Positions 4,036 to 6,235 of a DNA stretch of 6,235 nt are shown in pieces (position 1 is the stretch's first letter; every line of letters starts with the position of its first letter). A model generated the notes under the pieces. The model did not search any database, had not been told where the DNA came from, and was given only the letters and a program-made list of their open reading frames with translations. The DNA is from Candidatus Zambryskibacteria bacterium RIFOXYD2_FULL_43_10 (lineage in GTDB: Bacteria; Patescibacteriota; Minisyncoccia; Phycocordibacterales; Zambryskibacteraceae): positions 5,007-11,241 of the forward strand of contig MHWZ01000038.1 in the NCBI GenBank assembly GCA_001825475.1, given 5' to 3'. A program made the translations under genes and the position numbers.

Positions 4036-5917
4036 AATAATTGGAATTGATCTAGGCACCACAAACTCTGCTGTAGCAGTAATGGAAGCGGGCCAGCCGA
4101 GAATTATAGAAAATGCTGAAGGGGCGCGAACCACTCCTTCTATTGTCGCTATTTCTAAAACCGGTGATCGTTTAGTGGGTCTCTTGGCCAAACGTCAAGC
4201 GGTTACCAATCCTAAAAATACGATTTTTGGCATTAAGCGTTTTATCGGCCATACTTTTTCCGATCCGGCGGTCCAGAAGGACAAGGCAACCGTGCCGTTT
4301 GAAGTGAAGACCGGTTCAACCGGCGGGGTATTGGTGAAAATGTCCGATCCCTCGACTGGCTCGGGACAAGCTAAGGATTATCGTCCGGAAGAAATTTCCG
4401 CCATGATTCTTCAGAAATTGAAGACGGATGCCGAAGCCAAACTGGGAGAAAAAATTACAGAAGCCATCATTACCGTGCCGGCTTATTTTAACGACTCACA
4501 GCGTCAAGCCACCAAAGACGCTGGTCAAATTGCCGGACTGGATGTCAAACGCATCATCAATGAGCCGACTGCGGCGGCTCTGGCTTATGGTTTCAACAAA
4601 AAGAAAAATGAAAAAATTGCCGTCTTTGATTTTGGCGGCGGCACCTTTGACATTTCAATCCTTGAGGTGGGAGATGATGTGGTTGAGGTCAAGTCCACCG
4701 ACGGCGATTCTCACCTGGGAGGCAAGGATATTGACCAAAAGGTACTCAACTATATCGCGGAAGAGTTTAAGAGGGAATCCGGCATTGACGTCAGGACAGA
4801 CGCTCTGGCGCTTCAAAGACTCGATGAAGCTGCCGAGAAAGCCAAGATCGAACTCTCCACCGCGACCGAAACTGAAATTAATATACCTTTCATCACTTCA
4901 GACGCGTCTGGTCCCAGGCATTTGCTTTTGAAACTTTCAAGGGCGAAACTTGAGGAACTCTCCAGGGAATTTATAAACCGAGCCATGGAAATCACCAAAC
5001 GCGCCATGGAAGCTTCTCCCTTCAAAATTGGTGATTTGCACGAAGTGATTCTGGTCGGAGGTCAGACACGCATGCCGGCGATAGTGGAGGCGGTCAAAAA
5101 GTTTTTCGGCAAAGAACCAAACAAGTCTATCAATCCGGACGAAGTGGTGGCGCTCGGCGCGGCTATTCAGGGGGGTATTCTCCGTGGTGATGTTAAAGAT
5201 GTGCTTTTACTGGACGTTATTCCGCTCTCGCTCGGTATTGAAACTATGGGCGGAGTAGCGACCAAATTGATTGAGAAGAACACCACCATTCCTTCAGCAA
5301 AGTCGCAGGTTTTTTCAACCGCCGCCGACAATCAGACCTCGGTCGAAATTCATATCATTCAGGGCGAACGCGCCATGGCAGCTGACAACAAGTCGCTCGG
5401 CCGATTTATTCTTGACGGTATTCCGCCTGCTTCGCGTGGCATGCCCCAAATAGAAGTTACTTTTGATGTGGATGCCAATGGTATTCTAAACGTCAAGGCT
5501 AAGGACAAAACTACAGGCAAAGAACAATCCATCAGAATAGAAGCAAGCTCCGGCCTGTCGAAGAATGAGATTGAGAAAATGCAGAAAGATGCGGAAGCCA
5601 ATGCTCTTGAGGATCAAAAGAAAAAAGATTTAGTTGATGTTAAAAATATCGCTGAACAGCTAATTTATACGGCAGAGAAGTCTCTTAGAGATGCACCTAA
5701 TGTGCCTGAAGATATAAAAAATGCTGTCAATGAGAAGGTGGCAATACTTAAAAAAGAAAAAGAAAGTGGCACGATAGATTTAATTAAATTCGCTACCGAA
5801 GCGCTTTCAACTGAATTACAAAAAATCGGAGAATATCTTAACAAACAACAAACAACTGGCAATCAACAACAAAAACCGCCGGAAAATCCGGACATCAAAG
5901 ATGCTGAAACTAAATAA
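4028..5917 (+). CDS. dnaK: Molecular chaperone DnaK (Hsp70) with an extra loop in the ATPase domain
   Basis: DnaK binds exposed hydrophobic peptides and couples their release to ATP hydrolysis. The product has 629 residues (E. coli 638). The ATPase domain (1 to about 388) starts [18 protein letters not shown]. It keeps catalytic K70, the relay residues P151 and R159, E179, D201 and the hydrolysis Thr206 in DFGGGTFD, plus VGGQTRMP. The interdomain linker is VLLLD (392-396). The substrate domain (about 397-510) has IETMGGV and [22 protein letters not shown]. The helical lid runs to about 600 and ends in a Gln/Asn-rich tail without the E. coli EEVKDKK. Residues 108-115 (PSTGSGQA) are an insertion relative to E. 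coli and come from a repeat. The start is ATG 4028, giving MAKIIGID, with GGAG at 4018; the grpE stop lies 8 bases inside. Confidence 0.98.
   Translation: MAKIIGIDLGTTNSAVAVMEAGQPRIIENAEGARTTPSIVAISKTGDRLVGLLAKRQAVTNPKNTIFGIKRFIGHTFSDPAVQKDKATVPFEVKTGSTGGVLVKMSDPSTGSGQAKDYRPEEISAMILQKLKTDAEAKLGEKITEAIITVPAYFNDSQRQATKDAGQIAGLDVKRIINEPTAAALAYGFNKKKNEKIAVFDFGGGTFDISILEVGDDVVEVKSTDGDSHLGGKDIDQKVLNYIAEEFKRESGIDVRTDALALQRLDEAAEKAKIELSTATETEINIPFITSDASGPRHLLLKLSRAKLEELSREFINRAMEITKRAMEASPFKIGDLHEVILVGGQTRMPAIVEAVKKFFGKEPNKSINPDEVVALGAAIQGGILRGDVKDVLLLDVIPLSLGIETMGGVATKLIEKNTTIPSAKSQVFSTAADNQTSVEIHIIQGERAMAADNKSLGRFILDGIPPASRGMPQIEVTFDVDANGILNVKAKDKTTGKEQSIRIEASSGLSKNEIEKMQKDAEANALEDQKKKDLVDVKNIAEQLIYTAEKSLRDAPNVPEDIKNAVNEKVAILKKEKESGTIDLIKFATEALSTELQKIGEYLNKQQTTGNQQQKPPENPDIKDAETK
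4349..4372 (+). repeat. Short repeat read in frame inside dnaK
   Basis: This segment encodes P108-A115 (PSTGSGQA). Relative to E. coli, residue numbers before it agree (K70) and those after it are shifted by +8 (P143 becomes P151), matching an 8-codon insertion. Its core TCGAC-T-GG-C-TC is nearly the same as TCGAC-A-GG-T-TC before dnaJ; over 19 aligned bases 12 match. Peptides of the form PST[S/G]SGQA are, from memory, typical of translated dispersed repeats in CPR genomes. Confidence 0.6.
5840..5874 (+). repeat. Five degenerate 7-base repeats encoding the DnaK tail
   Basis: The units are AACAAAC, AACAAAC, AACTGGC, AATCAAC and AACAAAA. They encode most of [12 protein letters not shown] in the disordered C-terminal tail. 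A pure AACAAAC array has no stop in any frame, so changes in copy number would alter only the last dozen or so residues of the protein. Confidence 0.55.
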
Positions 5918-5920
5918 TGG

Positions 5921-5939
5921 TTCGACAGGTTCACCATAA
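5921..5939 (+). repeat. 19-base leader element before dnaJ
   Basis: TTCGACAGGTTCACCATAA ends at the base before the dnaJ ATG. It has the same position and 14 of 19 identical bases as the element before rplM, and shares the TCGAC.GG.TC core with the repeat inside dnaK. No Shine-Dalgarno is present in the 22-base gap after the dnaK stop. Confidence 0.5.
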
Positions 5940-6235
5940 ATGAAAGATTACTATAACATTCTAGGGGTCAATAAGAACGCAAGCGAGGAGGAAATAAAAA
6001 AGGCTTTTCGCAAACTGGCGCACGTTCACCATCCGGACAAATCCGGTGGCAACGAAGCGAAGTTTAAGGAAGCGAGCGAGGCCTACGCCGTGCTCTCTGA
6101 CAAAAAGAAGCGCGCTCAATATGATGCGTTTGGCACGACGGGCGCCGGCGCGGGAGCAGGCGGTTTCCAGGGTGCAGCGGGTTTTGATCCATCTGGTTTC
6201 GGATTTGATTTTTCCGGTTTCGGCAATGCCGGTTT
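5940..6235 (+). CDS. dnaJ: Chaperone DnaJ (Hsp40), 3' end cut by the window
   Basis: DnaJ delivers unfolded proteins to DnaK and stimulates its ATP hydrolysis through the J domain. Ninety-eight codons are visible. The J domain covers residues 1 to about 65: [21 protein letters not shown], the essential HPD tripeptide at 31-33, then [25 protein letters not shown]. His stands before HPD where Tyr is usual. A Gly/Phe-rich linker follows ([10 protein letters not shown] ... [16 protein letters not shown]) and continues off the edge. The zinc-finger and C-terminal domains are not in view, so identity as full DnaJ, as opposed to another J-protein, rests on the G/F linker and the position 22 bases after dnaK. 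The ATG at 5940 is the only start compatible with the J domain. No promoter or Shine-Dalgarno is seen, so cotranscription with dnaK is likely. Confidence 0.95.
   Translation, partial: MKDYYNILGVNKNASEEEIKKAFRKLAHVHHPDKSGGNEAKFKEASEAYAVLSDKKKRAQYDAFGTTGAGAGAGGFQGAAGFDPSGFGFDFSGFGNAG

Noticed and set aside
4709..4711. Ser in GDSHLGG of DnaK, at first taken for a change of the catalytic E. coli Thr199
   Set aside because: Counting from P143 shows that Thr199 is the T of GGGTFD, which is conserved here as Thr206; the GD[T/S/N]HLGG position varies naturally.
4428..4931. 167-codon open frame on the plus strand within dnaK
   Set aside because: It is a frame-shifted shadow of the conserved ATPase domain with no family features.

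Overview
The window looks like a piece of a Patescibacteria (CPR) genome, most likely from the Parcubacteria side. This rests on the protein types: an S11 of the 'SGILYVxSTYNNTK ... GVGSGRESAIR ... GPKPPKPRRT' form, a Cys-free S4, and an L13 cut short at both ends. It is also suggested by the near absence of Shine-Dalgarno sequences, very tight gene packing, and short repeats sitting inside or directly against essential genes. I cannot name a family or genus. The code is standard: TGA is used as a stop in rplM, so the lineages that read TGA as glycine are unlikely.

Every gene is on the + strand. The first block (1-3226) is translation and transcription machinery: the 3' part of rpsK (S11), then rpsD (S4), rpoA (RNA polymerase alpha), rplQ (L17), rplM (L13) and rpsI (S9). 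This is the familiar alpha-operon order with the L13-S9 pair directly behind it. A small uncharacterised coiled-coil gene (56 codons) follows at 3292-3462. The second block (3508-6235) is the Hsp70 chaperone set grpE-dnaK-dnaJ, with dnaJ running off the right edge. Gaps are at most 65 bases; rplM/rpsI overlap by 4 bases and grpE/dnaK by 8. No stretch over 300 bases lacks a gene, and I saw no RNA gene, CRISPR array or insertion sequence.

Three promoter candidates can be read. The best is TTGAAT-17-TATAAT with an extended -10, lying at the end of rpsD and serving rpoA. The second lies before grpE (TTGATT-17-TATTGT) and the third, weak, before the small gene. In all three the predicted start of transcription is close to the ATG, so these mRNAs would be leaderless or nearly so. 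No CIRCE operator is visible before grpE.

The least ordinary layer is the short repeats. A GC-rich palindrome supplies most of the N-terminal extension of S9. A different repeat is read in frame as an extra loop (PSTGSGQA) inside the DnaK ATPase domain, and its core resembles the 19-base leader directly before dnaJ, which in turn matches the leader directly before rplM at 14 of 19 positions. Separately, three runs of 7-base units occur: four filling the rpoA-rplQ gap, three perfect ones inside rplM, and five encoding the Gln/Asn-rich tail of DnaK.

Functionally, the first block makes ribosomal proteins and the subunit that nucleates RNA polymerase assembly. The second makes the machine that folds new proteins: DnaJ delivers substrate and triggers ATP hydrolysis, DnaK clamps, and GrpE releases ADP.
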